Positions 26,713 through 36,399 of a stretch of DNA of 56,106 bases are shown here, piece after piece (position 1 is the first letter of the stretch; each line of letters opens with the position of its first letter). The position numbers and the translations under genes were made by a program. The notes under the pieces are model-generated. The model saw nothing but the letters and a program-made list of their open reading frames with translations, was not told the DNA's origin and ran no database searches. This DNA is from an uncultured Oscillospiraceae bacterium (GTDB lineage Bacteria > Bacillota > Clostridia > Oscillospirales > Oscillospiraceae): assembly GCA_947624065.1 (NCBI GenBank), contig CANQIO010000008.1:1-56106 (forward strand), in the 5' to 3' direction.

Positions 26713-29451
26713 ATGAGGTCGCCCATGGGTCTTTCCTCTTCCCGAAAAAACCGCATATCGTCCGTCCTGGGGGTCTGTCTGGCCGCCTGCGGCCTGACGC
26801 TGGCGCTGCTGGCGGGGGTATACGCCCTGCGGGGCGTGTGGCCCTTCGGCGCGGACAATGTGGCCTATGTGGATGCCGCCCAGTTCTATGTCCCCCCTCT
26901 CTATAAGCTGTGGGACGTGCTCCACGGCGAGATGTCCATGGCCGTGGACTGGTCCGCCGGCCTGGCGGAGAACGCCGGCGCCACCTGGCGGTCGGTGCTG
27001 AGCCCCTCCAGCTGGGTGTTCCTGTTGGTGAGCCGGGACCACGTGCTGGAGGGCCTGAGCCTGTATCTGGCCGTGAAGATGGCCTTCATCTCCCTGGCGG
27101 CGGCGCTGGCGCTTTGCCTGCGCTTCCCGGCGCTCAGCGGCCGCTGGAAGGCGCTGCTGGCGGTGGTCTACACCTATTCCGGCTTTGTGCTGCAGTATTA
27201 TTCCAACTTCTCCTGGCTCACGGTGGCGGCGGCGTTCCCGCTGCTGCTGTACGGTCTGGAGCTGCTGCTGCGGGAGGGCCGGTGCGCGCCCTATGTGCTG
27301 GCCTACGGCTATTTTCTCTACTGCGGCACCTACTACGCTTACATGGCGGTCATATACATACTGCTGTTCTCCGCCGGATATATCTGCCTGCTGCTGCCCA
27401 GGGAAGAGCGGGGCGACCGGGCCCTCCGTCTCGGGGCCGGCACCCTGGCAGCCCTGGGGCTGACCGCCTGCTTCTGGGTGGCGTCCGCCTCGGGCATCGC
27501 CGTCTCCTCCCGGTTCCAGAGCAACATGGACTCGGGCCTCTACTCCGGCGCCACCACCTGGAGCCTGCCCAACATCCGCCATACCGCGCTGATGCTGCTG
27601 GGCATGAGCCCGGTGATGGCCATCCTTCTGCGGGCGCTGGGCGCCCAGCGGCGGCTGCCCAAGGCCGAGCGCCCCGCCCGGCGGCGGGTGATCTGGTTCT
27701 TCCTCTACATGCTGGCGGTGTTCGCCATCCCCATGGTATTCACCAACATCGACACGGTGTGGCATTTCGGCCAGTACAACTTCTTCCCCATGCGCTACGG
27801 CTACATGCTCCCGGCCACCCTCATCGCCGGAGCGGCGCTGGCGCTGGATGAGCCCCGCCGCGACACGGCGGGCAAGTCCCCCCAGCGGTGGCTGCTCCTG
27901 GTCCCGGTCCTGGCCTGGCTCCTGTCCCGGTTCCTGCCCATCCTGACGGCGGCCTACCAGGAATACGGCTCCGTGTTCCTCCCGGCCATGGGCGGCAACG
28001 CCATGCTCGGCTGGGCCGCCGCCTATATCCTGACGGGCGTCGCCTTTACGGCGCTGTACCATATCCTGCTGCGGCAGAACGCCAGGATCGCCGTCCTGAC
28101 CATGGGGGCGGTGATGCTCCTGCAGGTGGGCGTGGACGCTCTCGGCTTCATCGCGCCTGACGACGACCACACCTATACCCACGAATACGATCCCGCCTAC
28201 ATCGAGACGGCGGACCAGCTCTACGGATATTTCTCCGGCCAGGACATCGCCCCCCTGTCCCGGACCAAGAACGTGGACGGCAGTCTGAGCGCCGGCTATC
28301 CCGACCTGGCGGGCGTCAGCGCGGTGTCCAGCGTGGACTCCGGCAACTCCGCGGCCCGGCTGGGGATCTACCGGGAGCTGGGCTATACGGTGAACTATTT
28401 CCGCATCCTGGACACCGGCGGCACGGTCTTTTCCGACATGCTGCTGGGCGTGGACCGGGTGCTGAGCACGCTTCCGGTGGACGAGGATCTCTACGCGCCC
28501 GTGGACACCGCCGCGGGTCTGACCGTGGCCGCCTGCCGCTATCCGGGGGTCCTGGGCCTGCAATATCCAGCCGGCGCCCTGGATCTGGAGGACTACCTCA
28601 GTTATGACAGTCTGGCGGACCGGCTCAACTGCCTTTACCGGGCCTTTACCGGCACGGACGGCGCCGTCGCCCGAACCCTGTCGCCGGACATGACCGCGGC
28701 CGGGGATGGGATGCAGACCTATCGCCTCACCTGTACGCTGGAGGGGCCGGCCTTCCTCTATCTCGCCGCCGATGGGGTGCTCATGGACATCACCGCCGGG
28801 GGCCGGGATATAGCCGTGCCCACCTACCTGAACCTGCAAAACACCGTCTATCCGGCGGCCTTCAACTCCAACCTGCTCTCTCTGGGCCTGTTCCCGGCGG
28901 GAGAGGCAGAGATCACCTTTTCCTCGGCGCAGGATATGACCGGCAAGGTGACCCTGCTGGCGCTGGACAAGGCCGCCCTGGACGGCTTTGCCGCCGCCGC
29001 GCGGCGGGCCGGGAGCATAGCCGTGGCCTATGAGGACGACGGCCTGACCCTCACCGTCACGGCGGACGGCCCCGGCCAGATCCTGTTCCTGCCCGTCACC
29101 GCCAATGGCTGGCAGTGCACGGTGAACGGGGAGCGGACCGCCCTCGAGTATCCCCTCGCCACCTTCCTCGGCGTGCCCCTGCAGGAGGGGGAGAACACCG
29201 TGCGCATCTGGCGGCCCGTCCGGGCCGTGCGGACCGGCATAGGGCTCTGGATCACCCTGCTCTCCCTGGCGCTGTGCGCTGGGTGGCTCCTGCTCCGCCG
29301 GCGGACCGGCGGCCGGCCCATGGTCCTGCCCCGGCCGGTATATGCCGTCGCGCTGGCACTGTTTTACGCCGCAGCGGCAGTCTGCGTCGGCCTTGTCTAT
29401 ATCGCCCCAGCGGTGATGCTCATCACCCGCGGCACCGTCGTCGGCTTCTGA
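26713..29451 (+). CDS. YfhO-family membrane glycosyltransferase-like protein (first copy)
   Basis: 912-residue polytopic protein. An N-terminal helix is followed by a loop with acidic residues (FGADNVAYVDAAQFYVP), then about ten more helices up to residue 490. A large extracellular domain (about 490-850) and two C-terminal helices complete it. This is the GT-C-like YfhO layout; in Bacillus subtilis YfhO completes lipoteichoic-acid glycosylation with CsbB and GtcA. ATG 26713 is listed; ATG 26725 with GAGG seven bases upstream is an equally good start. It leads the surface-polymer arm and pairs conceptually with the GtrB/CsbB-type enzymes downstream. Confidence 0.8.
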   Translation: MRSPMGLSSSRKNRISSVLGVCLAACGLTLALLAGVYALRGVWPFGADNVAYVDAAQFYVPPLYKLWDVLHGEMSMAVDWSAGLAENAGATWRSVLSPSSWVFLLVSRDHVLEGLSLYLAVKMAFISLAAALALCLRFPALSGRWKALLAVVYTYSGFVLQYYSNFSWLTVAAAFPLLLYGLELLLREGRCAPYVLAYGYFLYCGTYYAYMAVIYILLFSAGYICLLLPREERGDRALRLGAGTLAALGLTACFWVASASGIAVSSRFQSNMDSGLYSGATTWSLPNIRHTALMLLGMSPVMAILLRALGAQRRLPKAERPARRRVIWFFLYMLAVFAIPMVFTNIDTVWHFGQYNFFPMRYGYMLPATLIAGAALALDEPRRDTAGKSPQRWLLLVPVLAWLLSRFLPILTAAYQEYGSVFLPAMGGNAMLGWAAAYILTGVAFTALYHILLRQNARIAVLTMGAVMLLQVGVDALGFIAPDDDHTYTHEYDPAYIETADQLYGYFSGQDIAPLSRTKNVDGSLSAGYPDLAGVSAVSSVDSGNSAARLGIYRELGYTVNYFRILDTGGTVFSDMLLGVDRVLSTLPVDEDLYAPVDTAAGLTVAACRYPGVLGLQYPAGALDLEDYLSYDSLADRLNCLYRAFTGTDGAVARTLSPDMTAAGDGMQTYRLTCTLEGPAFLYLAADGVLMDITAGGRDIAVPTYLNLQNTVYPAAFNSNLLSLGLFPAGEAEITFSSAQDMTGKVTLLALDKAALDGFAAAARRAGSIAVAYEDDGLTLTVTADGPGQILFLPVTANGWQCTVNGERTALEYPLATFLGVPLQEGENTVRIWRPVRAVRTGIGLWITLLSLALCAGWLLLRRRTGGRPMVLPRPVYAVALALFYAAAAVCVGLVYIAPAVMLITRGTVVGF

Positions 29452-29487
29452 CCGGGCCGGCGGACCCTTTTTTCGGAGGAACGACTT

Positions 29488-30627
29488 ATGACCACCATTC
29501 CGTTCAACACGCCCCCTTACTGCGGCCGGGAGGACGCCTATGTGCTGGAGGCCATCCACTCCCACAAGATCTGCGGCGACGGGGCCTTCTCAAAGAAATG
29601 CCACGCCTGGCTGGAGGAGCGCACCGGCGCCGCCAGGGCTTTCCTCACCACCAGCGGCACCCACGCTCTGGATATGGCGGCGCTGCTGTGCGAGCTGAAA
29701 GCTGGCGACGAGGTGATCCTGCCCTCCTTCACCTTCTCCTCCACGGCCAACGCCTTCGTGCTGGCCGGGGCCACCCCCGTGTTCGTGGACATCCGGCCAG
29801 ACACCATGAACATCGACGAAAACTGCATCGAGGACGCCATCACCGACCGGACAAGGGTCATCTGCGTGATGCACTATGCCGGGGTAGCCTGCGAGATGGA
29901 TACCATTCTGGACATCGCCCGGCGGCACAGTCTGCTGGTGGTGGAGGACGCCGCCCAGGCCGTCATGGCCACCTATAAGGGCCGCCCTCTGGGGAACGTG
30001 GGCGACTATGGCTGCTACAGCTTCCATGAGACGAAAAACTACTCCATGGGCGAGGGCGGCGCCATCCTGCTGCACCGGGACAACCCCCGGGCGGAGATCA
30101 TCCGGGAGAAGGGCACCAACCGGGCCCGTCTGCTCCGCGGCCAGGTGGACAAGTACACCTGGGAGGACCTGGGCTCCAGCTATCTGCCCAGCGAGCTGAA
30201 CGCGGCCTACCTCTGGGGACAGCTGGAGATGGCGGACGAGATCAATGCCGCCCGGCTGCACAGCTGGCAGCTCTACCGGGAGGGCCTCGCGCCCCTGAAG
30301 GAGGAGGGACTCATCGACTGGCAGGCCATCCCCGACGGCTGCGTCCACAACGGCCATATGTTTTATATCAAGGCGCGGGACGTCGCCGAGCGTACCGCCC
30401 TGATCGCCCATCTGCGCGCCCAGGGGGTGCAGTCCGTGTTCCACTATGTGCCCCTTCATTCCGCCGGCGCCGGTCTGCGCTTTGGCCGGTTCCACGGCGA
30501 GGACCGCTATACCACCCGGGAGAGCGAGCGGCTGCTCCGTCTGCCCATGTATTACGGGCTGACGGACAGCGCGGTGGAACAGGCCGTGGACGCGGTCACC
30601 TCCTTCTACCGGGGAGGCCGTCCATGA
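29488..30627 (+). CDS. wecE: dTDP-4-amino-4,6-dideoxy-sugar transaminase, WecE/RffA type
   Basis: 379-residue PLP-dependent DegT/DnrJ/EryC1/StrS aminotransferase. Recognisably close to enterobacterial WecE along its whole length: the GDEVILPSFTFSSTANAFVL block, the PDTMNIDE and HYAGVACEMDTI stretches, VVEDAAQAVM, and the PLP lysine K183 in FHETKNYS. WecE converts dTDP-4-keto-6-deoxyglucose to dTDP-4-amino-4,6-dideoxygalactose using glutamate. The keto-sugar suppliers RmlA/RmlB are not in the window. ATG 29488 follows GGAGGA. Overlaps the next gene by 4 bp. Confidence 0.92.
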   Translation: MTTIPFNTPPYCGREDAYVLEAIHSHKICGDGAFSKKCHAWLEERTGAARAFLTTSGTHALDMAALLCELKAGDEVILPSFTFSSTANAFVLAGATPVFVDIRPDTMNIDENCIEDAITDRTRVICVMHYAGVACEMDTILDIARRHSLLVVEDAAQAVMATYKGRPLGNVGDYGCYSFHETKNYSMGEGGAILLHRDNPRAEIIREKGTNRARLLRGQVDKYTWEDLGSSYLPSELNAAYLWGQLEMADEINAARLHSWQLYREGLAPLKEEGLIDWQAIPDGCVHNGHMFYIKARDVAERTALIAHLRAQGVQSVFHYVPLHSAGAGLRFGRFHGEDRYTTRESERLLRLPMYYGLTDSAVEQAVDAVTSFYRGGRP

Positions 30628-31967
30628 GCGAAGCGTCCTCCGCCCGCTCCTTCCTGCGCCGCAAGGGGCTCGCGCTGCTCTCGGCGGCGGTGCTCTTCGC
30701 GCTGACATACTGGGTCGTGTTCAACTTCCGGTCCGGGAGCAGCGACTACCTTGAGCACCTGGTGTGGGCCACGCTCATGACCGGTCAGGACATGGTCGCC
30801 GCTTTCCGCACCGGGCAGGAGCGGCTGTGGCATATCTGCGTGCAGCTGGTGCTCATGCTGGGGGTGGACAACATCTGGTCGGCCGCCGCCCTGGTGACCG
30901 CCGCCGCCAACGCCGCCGCCTATCTGCTGGTCTTTCTCTGCTGGGACAAGGCCCTGCCGAAGTCGACGCCCCGGTGGCTTTTGGCCGCGCTCATGCTGGC
31001 GGTCTTTCTGGCCGGGAGCCTCACCCTTCCGGGGCACAGCTTTTACGCGGACCGGGACACGGTGAACACCTGGCACAACCCCACCAACATCATGGTGCGG
31101 CCCTTTGCCGCGGCGGTATTCTATATGACCGTGCGCATCTACGGCCGCCGCCGGGACCGGCGCGCGCTCTCCCCCGATCCGGCGGGAGCCGGCAGCGGAG
31201 GCTTTGCTTTCTCCGGCGGCTTTTGGCATCAGTTCCGCGAGCCGGTGTTCACCCGGTCGGAGCTGATCCTCTATCCGCTGTGCCTCTTTCTGGGCGTGTA
31301 TGCCAAGCCCTCGTTCCTGCAGTTTTTCGCTCCGGCCATCTTCCTGTTCCTGCTGGCGGACGTGTTCCGGACCAGGGGGATGCTGCTGCCCTTCTGCGTC
31401 AAGCTGGCGCTGGCGTTCCTCCCGGCGGTCGTCGTTCTTTCGCTCCAGTACTACCGGTTTTTCGGGGCCAGGATCGGCCTGGCTGCGGCCTCCACGGCGG
31501 TCACGGCGGCCGCGGGAGAGGAAGCCGCCCGGTCCGGTCTGGTCGCTTACTTCATCGCCCCCTCCTTCTCCGGTGTCGGCGATTTTCTCGCGCAGCTGGC
31601 CAAGTCCCTCATCCGGGTCCTCTATCCCTGCGCCTTCCCGCTGTTCGTCCTGTTCGCCGCGCCGCCCCGCCTGCGCAGCGCGTCCGCCCGGCTGGGCTTT
31701 CTCTGTATGGCGGCGGGCCGGCTGGAGCAGATGTGTCTGCATGAGACCGGCTCCCGCGCCTCCCACGGCAACCTCGCCTGGGGATACTATCTGTCGATAT
31801 GGCTTCTGTGGACCGTCGCCATGGGAAAATTCGTCCAGCTGCTGCGGGACAAGAGCCGCGCCGGAGCACTGGTCCGCTGGGGCGGCGGCGCGCTGCTGGC
31901 GTGGCATCTGGTCTGCGGCGTGTGCTATCTTGTCCGCATCCTGCAAACAGCGCAGTTTTATTTCTGA
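30624..31967 (+). CDS. Polytopic membrane protein of unknown family, possible polymerase or GT-C enzyme
   Basis: 447 residues, about ten hydrophobic segments. I do not recognise the family. A short N-terminal cytoplasmic part and helix are followed by an extracellular loop with SSDYLEHLVWA, reminiscent of the acidic first loop of GT-C enzymes, and a later HSFYADRDTVNTWHNPTNIMVRP block with many polar residues. A hydrophilic loop of about 45 residues near 170-215 is cytoplasmic by charge. Embedded between the transaminase (ATGA overlap) and the ATP-grasp genes, where a Wzy-like polymerase or a sugar transferase would be expected. Confidence 0.6.
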   Translation: MSEASSARSFLRRKGLALLSAAVLFALTYWVVFNFRSGSSDYLEHLVWATLMTGQDMVAAFRTGQERLWHICVQLVLMLGVDNIWSAAALVTAAANAAAYLLVFLCWDKALPKSTPRWLLAALMLAVFLAGSLTLPGHSFYADRDTVNTWHNPTNIMVRPFAAAVFYMTVRIYGRRRDRRALSPDPAGAGSGGFAFSGGFWHQFREPVFTRSELILYPLCLFLGVYAKPSFLQFFAPAIFLFLLADVFRTRGMLLPFCVKLALAFLPAVVVLSLQYYRFFGARIGLAAASTAVTAAAGEEAARSGLVAYFIAPSFSGVGDFLAQLAKSLIRVLYPCAFPLFVLFAAPPRLRSASARLGFLCMAAGRLEQMCLHETGSRASHGNLAWGYYLSIWLLWTVAMGKFVQLLRDKSRAGALVRWGGGALLAWHLVCGVCYLVRILQTAQFYF

Positions 31968-31979
31968 CCGGGAGACATC

Positions 31980-33092
31980 ATGAAAAAGATCGCGATCATC
32001 GGCGCCAACGCCTTTCAGGACCCCCTCATCCGCAAAGCGAAGGACATGGGCTTTGAGACCCACGTGTTCGCCTGGGAGGCGAGGGACGTGGGAGAGCGCA
32101 CCGCCGACGTGTTCCACCCCATCAGCATCACGGAAAAAGAGGCCATCTGGGACGTGTGCCGCCGGGAGGGCGTGACCGCCTGCTGCTCCATCGGCTCGGA
32201 TCTGGCGGTGCATACCGTCAACTATGTCCAGCGGCGGCTGGGCAACCCCTGCAACAGCGAGCGCACCGACCTCATCGCCACCAACAAATTCGCCATGCGC
32301 CAGGCTCTGCGGGAAGCGGGCGTGGACTGCCCCGCCTTTCTCCGCGTGGACGCCGTGCCCGCGCCGGAGGCTCTGGCCGGCATGACCTGGCCGCTGATCG
32401 TCAAGCCCACGGACCGCTCCGGCAGCCGGGGCATCTTCAAGGTGGAGAGCTATGACGCCCTGGCCGCCGCCGTGCCCCAGGCCATGGCCCAATCCTTCGA
32501 GAAGCGGGCCATCATCGAGGAGTTCATCGACGGGCCTGAGTACAGCTGCGAGAGCATCTCCTTTGCCGGGGAGCACCACATCCTGGCTCTGACGAAGAAA
32601 TACACCACCGGCGCGCCCCACTTCATCGAGACCGGCCACACCGAGCCCTCGGACATCCCCGCGGACCGGGTCCCGGCCGTCTCCGGGCAGGTCAAGGCCG
32701 CTCTGGACGCGCTGCTCATCCGCTGCGGCGCCAGCCACGCGGAGTTCCGGCTCGCCCCCGACGGCCGGGCCCACATCATCGAGGTGGGCGCCCGGATGGG
32801 CGGGGACTGCATCGGCTCGGACCTGGTGTATCTGTCCACCGGCATGGACTATATGGCCATGGTCATCGACACGGCCTGCGGCAAGGCGCCGGATCTGACC
32901 GTGAAGCGGCCGCCCTGCCGGGCGGATATCCGCTTCATCTTCACGGAGGCGGACCTGGCCGCCATGGAACAGGCAAAGCGCGCCGCGCCGGACAGCGTCT
33001 GGCGCTGGGACTACGACGGCCATGCCGGCGGCGGCGTCACCGACAGCGCCAGCCGCCACGGTTACTGGATCACAAAAGGAGCACCCCTATGA
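31980..33092 (+). CDS. ATP-grasp ligase 1 of the surface-polymer locus
   Basis: 370-residue stand-alone ATP-grasp enzyme. An N-terminal Rossmann-like preATP-grasp domain (KKIAIIGANAFQDPLI) precedes the ATP-binding lysine in PLIVKPTDRSGSRGI and the EEFIDGPEYSCES loop. Metal ligands occur in HAEFRLAPDGRAHIIEVGARMGG. The family forms amide or peptide bonds through acyl-phosphates. In this context it most plausibly attaches an amino acid to a sugar amine or carboxyl (inference). Overlaps the second ATP-grasp gene by 4 bp. Confidence 0.82.
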   Translation: MKKIAIIGANAFQDPLIRKAKDMGFETHVFAWEARDVGERTADVFHPISITEKEAIWDVCRREGVTACCSIGSDLAVHTVNYVQRRLGNPCNSERTDLIATNKFAMRQALREAGVDCPAFLRVDAVPAPEALAGMTWPLIVKPTDRSGSRGIFKVESYDALAAAVPQAMAQSFEKRAIIEEFIDGPEYSCESISFAGEHHILALTKKYTTGAPHFIETGHTEPSDIPADRVPAVSGQVKAALDALLIRCGASHAEFRLAPDGRAHIIEVGARMGGDCIGSDLVYLSTGMDYMAMVIDTACGKAPDLTVKRPPCRADIRFIFTEADLAAMEQAKRAAPDSVWRWDYDGHAGGGVTDSASRHGYWITKGAPL

Positions 33093-34348
33093 GTCTTGAC
33101 GGAAAACGGCTGCTGCTGCTGGGCGGCTCCAACAGCACGGCGGACATCGTCCGCTTCGCCCGGGAGAACGGCGTCACCCTGATCGCCACCGCCCCGGCCC
33201 GGTTCGGCAAAACGCCACTGAAGGAGATCGCGGACGAGAGCTATGACGCGGACGCGGTGGACGAGCAGGCGCTGGCCCGGCTCATCCGGGAAAAGCGCGT
33301 CGACGGCATTTTCCCCGGCAACAACGAGGACGTGATGCCCCACGCCATCGCCGCGGCGGAGCTGGCCGGCCTGCCCATCTATTGCAGCGGCCCCATGTGG
33401 GACGCCTGCGCCAACAAGGCCAAGTTCAAGCAGATGTGCCGCCAGGCGGGCATCCCCGTGGCGGGGACCTATGATCTGGCCGTCACCGCCCCGGAGGACA
33501 TCCCCTATCCGGTGGTCGTGAAACCCGCGGATAGCTGCGGCAGCCAGGGCTTCTCCATCTGCCGGGACGCGGCGGCCCTGCTGCCGGCGGTGGACCGGGC
33601 GCTGCCCTTCTCCCGCACCGGCACCGTGCTCATCGAGGACTATATCCCCTACGACTCCTCCATCATCCACTATACCCTGTCCGGGGGGGAGGCCCTGTTC
33701 TGCGGCATCTCCGACAAGCGCTCCATGCTCCTGGGCGCGGACAGCGGCTCCGTCATGGCCCTGCAGCAGTTCCCCTCGGCCAGCACGGAGACATACCTGG
33801 CCTCTCTGGACGAAAAGGTCCGGGCCATGTTCCGCCAAAACGGCATGCATGACGGTCCGGTGTGGATCGAGGCCTTCAACGACCGCGGCCGGTTCATCTT
33901 CAACGAGATGGGCTACCGCTTCGGCGGGTCCATGACCTATCATCCCGTCCGGTATTTTTACGGGGTGGACCAGCTGGAGTGCATGCTCCGCTATGCCCTG
34001 GGAGAGCATCCCGGTCTGCGGGAGCACACCGGCCTCATCCGCCGGGACCGGCGGCCCGGCCGGCGGTACGCGATCCTGCCGCTGCACATCCGCCCCGGCG
34101 TCATCACGGCCATCCGGGGGCAGGACGCGGTGGAGCGGATGGAGGACGTCTACGCCTATGTGCCCATCCACCGGGTCGGCGACACCATCCGGGCCACCGG
34201 CACGGTGAGCCAGGTATTCTGCTATCTGCACCTGCTGTACGACGACATGGCCGGCCTGGCCGCCGCGGTGGACCGGATCGGCCGGACCCTTCACGCCGAG
34301 GACACGGCTGGGGATCAGATGATCTTCCAGCTGTACCGTTTTGCCTGA
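33089..34348 (+). CDS. ATP-grasp ligase 2 of the surface-polymer locus
   Basis: 419 residues, longer than the preceding ligase and only distantly similar. preATP-grasp start KRLLLLGGSNSTADIV, ATP-grasp lysine in PVVVKPADSCGSQGF, IEDYIPYDSS loop, metal ligand region WIEAFNDRGRFIFNEMGYRFGG (broken here at its centre by a short hairpin). The C-terminal 100 residues form an additional domain. Same expected chemistry as ligase 1; two consecutive ligases would suit a two-step acylation or dipeptide. ATG 33089 is preceded by AAAAGGAG. Confidence 0.82.
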   Translation: MSLDGKRLLLLGGSNSTADIVRFARENGVTLIATAPARFGKTPLKEIADESYDADAVDEQALARLIREKRVDGIFPGNNEDVMPHAIAAAELAGLPIYCSGPMWDACANKAKFKQMCRQAGIPVAGTYDLAVTAPEDIPYPVVVKPADSCGSQGFSICRDAAALLPAVDRALPFSRTGTVLIEDYIPYDSSIIHYTLSGGEALFCGISDKRSMLLGADSGSVMALQQFPSASTETYLASLDEKVRAMFRQNGMHDGPVWIEAFNDRGRFIFNEMGYRFGGSMTYHPVRYFYGVDQLECMLRYALGEHPGLREHTGLIRRDRRPGRRYAILPLHIRPGVITAIRGQDAVERMEDVYAYVPIHRVGDTIRATGTVSQVFCYLHLLYDDMAGLAAAVDRIGRTLHAEDTAGDQMIFQLYRFA

Positions 34349-34362
34349 AAAGGAGCGTTGAC

Positions 34363-35436
34363 ATGACAAACGAGATGTACATCAAATACCTGTCCCAGGA
34401 GGACCAGCTCCGGGCCGGATGCTTTGACATCCCCCGCGCCATGGACGTGGTGGAGAAGGTGCTGGCGGCTTACGCCAACGGCCGGGTGCTCTATCCCGAC
34501 AAGACCGTCCAGATCTTCGACGAGGCCATCCAGAGCCGCATCAACATCCTGCCGGCCACGCTGCTGGACGAGCAGGTCTGCGGCGCCAAGTGGATCTCCG
34601 TGTTCCCGGCCAACCCCCAGCGGTTCGGCCTGCAGAATCAATCGGCAGTCATCCTGCTCAGCAGCCTGCGGACCGGCCACCCCATCGCCCTGATCGAGGC
34701 CATGCTCTGCTCCAGCATCCGCACGGCCTGCGTCAGCGCCGTGGCGGCCAAATATCTGGCCCGGCCGGACAGCGCCGAGATCGGCCTGCTGGGCGCCGGC
34801 GAGATGGCCCGGATGCACTTTGTGGCCCTCAAAAGCGCGCTGCCCCAGCTGCGTGTCTGCCGGGTGGCGTCCCGGACCGACGCCACGGAACAGGCTTTCC
34901 TGGACCACATCGCGCCGCTTTATCCCGACGTGCAGTTCGTTCCCTGCCACGGGGATTATGAGAGGGCGGCCGTGGGCGCGGACGTGCTGGTCACGGCCAT
35001 CAGCGGCCAGGACCCGGTGCTGCGGGGCGCCTGGTGCAAGAAGGGCGCTTTCTACACCCACGTGGGCGGCCGGGAGGACGACGACGAGACCGTCTTTCGG
35101 GCGGACAAGATCGTCTGCGACAACTGGTACCACCTTAAGCACCGGGGCAGCCCCACCCTCACCCGCCTGTACCAGGCCGGCAGGCTCCAGGACGGGGACA
35201 TCTACGGCGATCTGGCGGACATCGTGACCGGGAAGCTGCCGGGCCGGCAGAGCCCGGAGGAGTTCATCTATTTCAACGCGGTGGGCCTGTCCTATGTGGA
35301 CGTGGCCATGGGCTGGGACTTTTTCCAGCGGGCGGAGAAATACGCCGCGGTGCTGCCCCTGCAGCGGGCGGGCATCTTTGACCACGCGCTGGAGAGCGCC
35401 GGCACGCCCGGCGTGTTCCGGCTGAAAGAGTCCTGA
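34363..35436 (+). CDS. Ornithine cyclodeaminase/mu-crystallin family dehydrogenase, SbnB-like
   Basis: 357 residues. The NAD(P) site G144-A-G146 in LLGAGEMARMHF and the substrate-side ALIEAMLCSSIRTA stretch mark the family. N-terminal features (KWISVFPANPQ, ILLSSLRTGHP) resemble SbnB, which oxidatively cleaves N-(2-amino-2-carboxyethyl)-glutamate to give 2,3-diaminopropionate. No SbnA partner is present, so ornithine cyclodeaminase, an imino-acid reductase or an amino-acid dehydrogenase remain possible. It lies between ATP-grasp and glycosyltransferase genes, which suggests it supplies the amino acid that is ligated. ATG 34363 follows AAGGAG. Confidence 0.8.
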   Translation: MTNEMYIKYLSQEDQLRAGCFDIPRAMDVVEKVLAAYANGRVLYPDKTVQIFDEAIQSRINILPATLLDEQVCGAKWISVFPANPQRFGLQNQSAVILLSSLRTGHPIALIEAMLCSSIRTACVSAVAAKYLARPDSAEIGLLGAGEMARMHFVALKSALPQLRVCRVASRTDATEQAFLDHIAPLYPDVQFVPCHGDYERAAVGADVLVTAISGQDPVLRGAWCKKGAFYTHVGGREDDDETVFRADKIVCDNWYHLKHRGSPTLTRLYQAGRLQDGDIYGDLADIVTGKLPGRQSPEEFIYFNAVGLSYVDVAMGWDFFQRAEKYAAVLPLQRAGIFDHALESAGTPGVFRLKES

Positions 35437-35451
35437 GCGGGAGGTAGACCT

Positions 35452-36399
35452 ATGCTCGTATCCATCTGCATCCCCTGCTACCGCAGCGCCAAGACCCTCC
35501 CCTCGGTGGTGGAGGAGATCCGGCGGGAATTCGCGGCGCGGGAGGGCTATGACTATCAGCTCGTGCTGGTGAACGACGGCTCCCCGGACGACACCTACGA
35601 CGTCATCATGGAGCTGTGCCGGGAGGACCGGAACATCATCGGCGTGGATCTTTCCCGCAACTACGGCCAGGCGTCCGCCAAGATGGCCGCCCTGGCCTAT
35701 GCCGACGGCGACGCGGTCGTCTACATGGACGACGACGGCCAGCATCCCGCCGCGGGCATCTTCCCCATGCTGGACAAGCTGGCGGAGGGATATGACATCG
35801 TATACGCCCGCTTCCCCGCCAAGCATCACTCCTGGTTCAAGCGCTTCACCAGCAAGCTCTACCAGAAGGTCTCCGAGTGGATCGGCAACAAGCCCAAGGG
35901 CATCTCCGTGTCCTCCTTCACCGCCTGGAGCCGGATGGCGGCGGACGCCGTGCGGCGGTATAAGAGCCCCTTCCCCGCGGCGGGGCTGTACCTGAACAAG
36001 ATCACCGGCCGGGTGGCCAACGTGGACATGGAGCACCGGGACCGGCTGGCCGGCGAGAGCGGCTATACCCTCGGAAAGCTCATCGGCCTGACCATGACGG
36101 CCCTGACCAACTTCTCCATCATCCCCCTTCGCCTGGCCTCCGTGGTCGGGGTCGCGACTGCCGTGGTCGGCTTCGTCACGGCCGTGGTCATGGTCATCCG
36201 GAAGCTGATCCACCCCAACATCGCCGCGGGCTTCACCACCAGCATCGCCACCCAGCTGTTCATCGGCGGCGTCATCATGACGATCCTGGGCATTCTGGGC
36301 GAGTATGTGGGCCGCATCTATATGACCGTCAGCGACCTGCCCCAGTACACTGTCCGCCGGACGGAAAACGTCCCTGAGAAAAAGGAGAAGCAGCCATGA
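35452..36399 (+). CDS. GT2 polyprenyl-phosphate glycosyltransferase, GtrB/CsbB/ArnC-like (plus arm)
   Basis: 315 residues. Cytoplasmic GT2 catalytic domain with VNDGSPDDT and the metal-binding D93-D95 in YMDDDGQHP, then two C-terminal membrane helices (about 225-245 and 260-285). This is the DPM1/GtrB type that loads a sugar on undecaprenyl phosphate for use outside the membrane. CsbB of Bacillus, a partner of YfhO, has the same layout. Starts after GGGAGG; ATGA overlap with the sugar-transfer ATP-grasp gene. Confidence 0.88.
   Translation: MLVSICIPCYRSAKTLPSVVEEIRREFAAREGYDYQLVLVNDGSPDDTYDVIMELCREDRNIIGVDLSRNYGQASAKMAALAYADGDAVVYMDDDGQHPAAGIFPMLDKLAEGYDIVYARFPAKHHSWFKRFTSKLYQKVSEWIGNKPKGISVSSFTAWSRMAADAVRRYKSPFPAAGLYLNKITGRVANVDMEHRDRLAGESGYTLGKLIGLTMTALTNFSIIPLRLASVVGVATAVVGFVTAVVMVIRKLIHPNIAAGFTTSIATQLFIGGVIMTILGILGEYVGRIYMTVSDLPQYTVRRTENVPEKKEKQP

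Noticed and set aside
26686-29565. 959-codon minus-strand frame opposite the first yfhO-like gene
   Set aside because: Shadow of a GC-rich gene; no start signal and repeat-like Gly/Gln/His composition.
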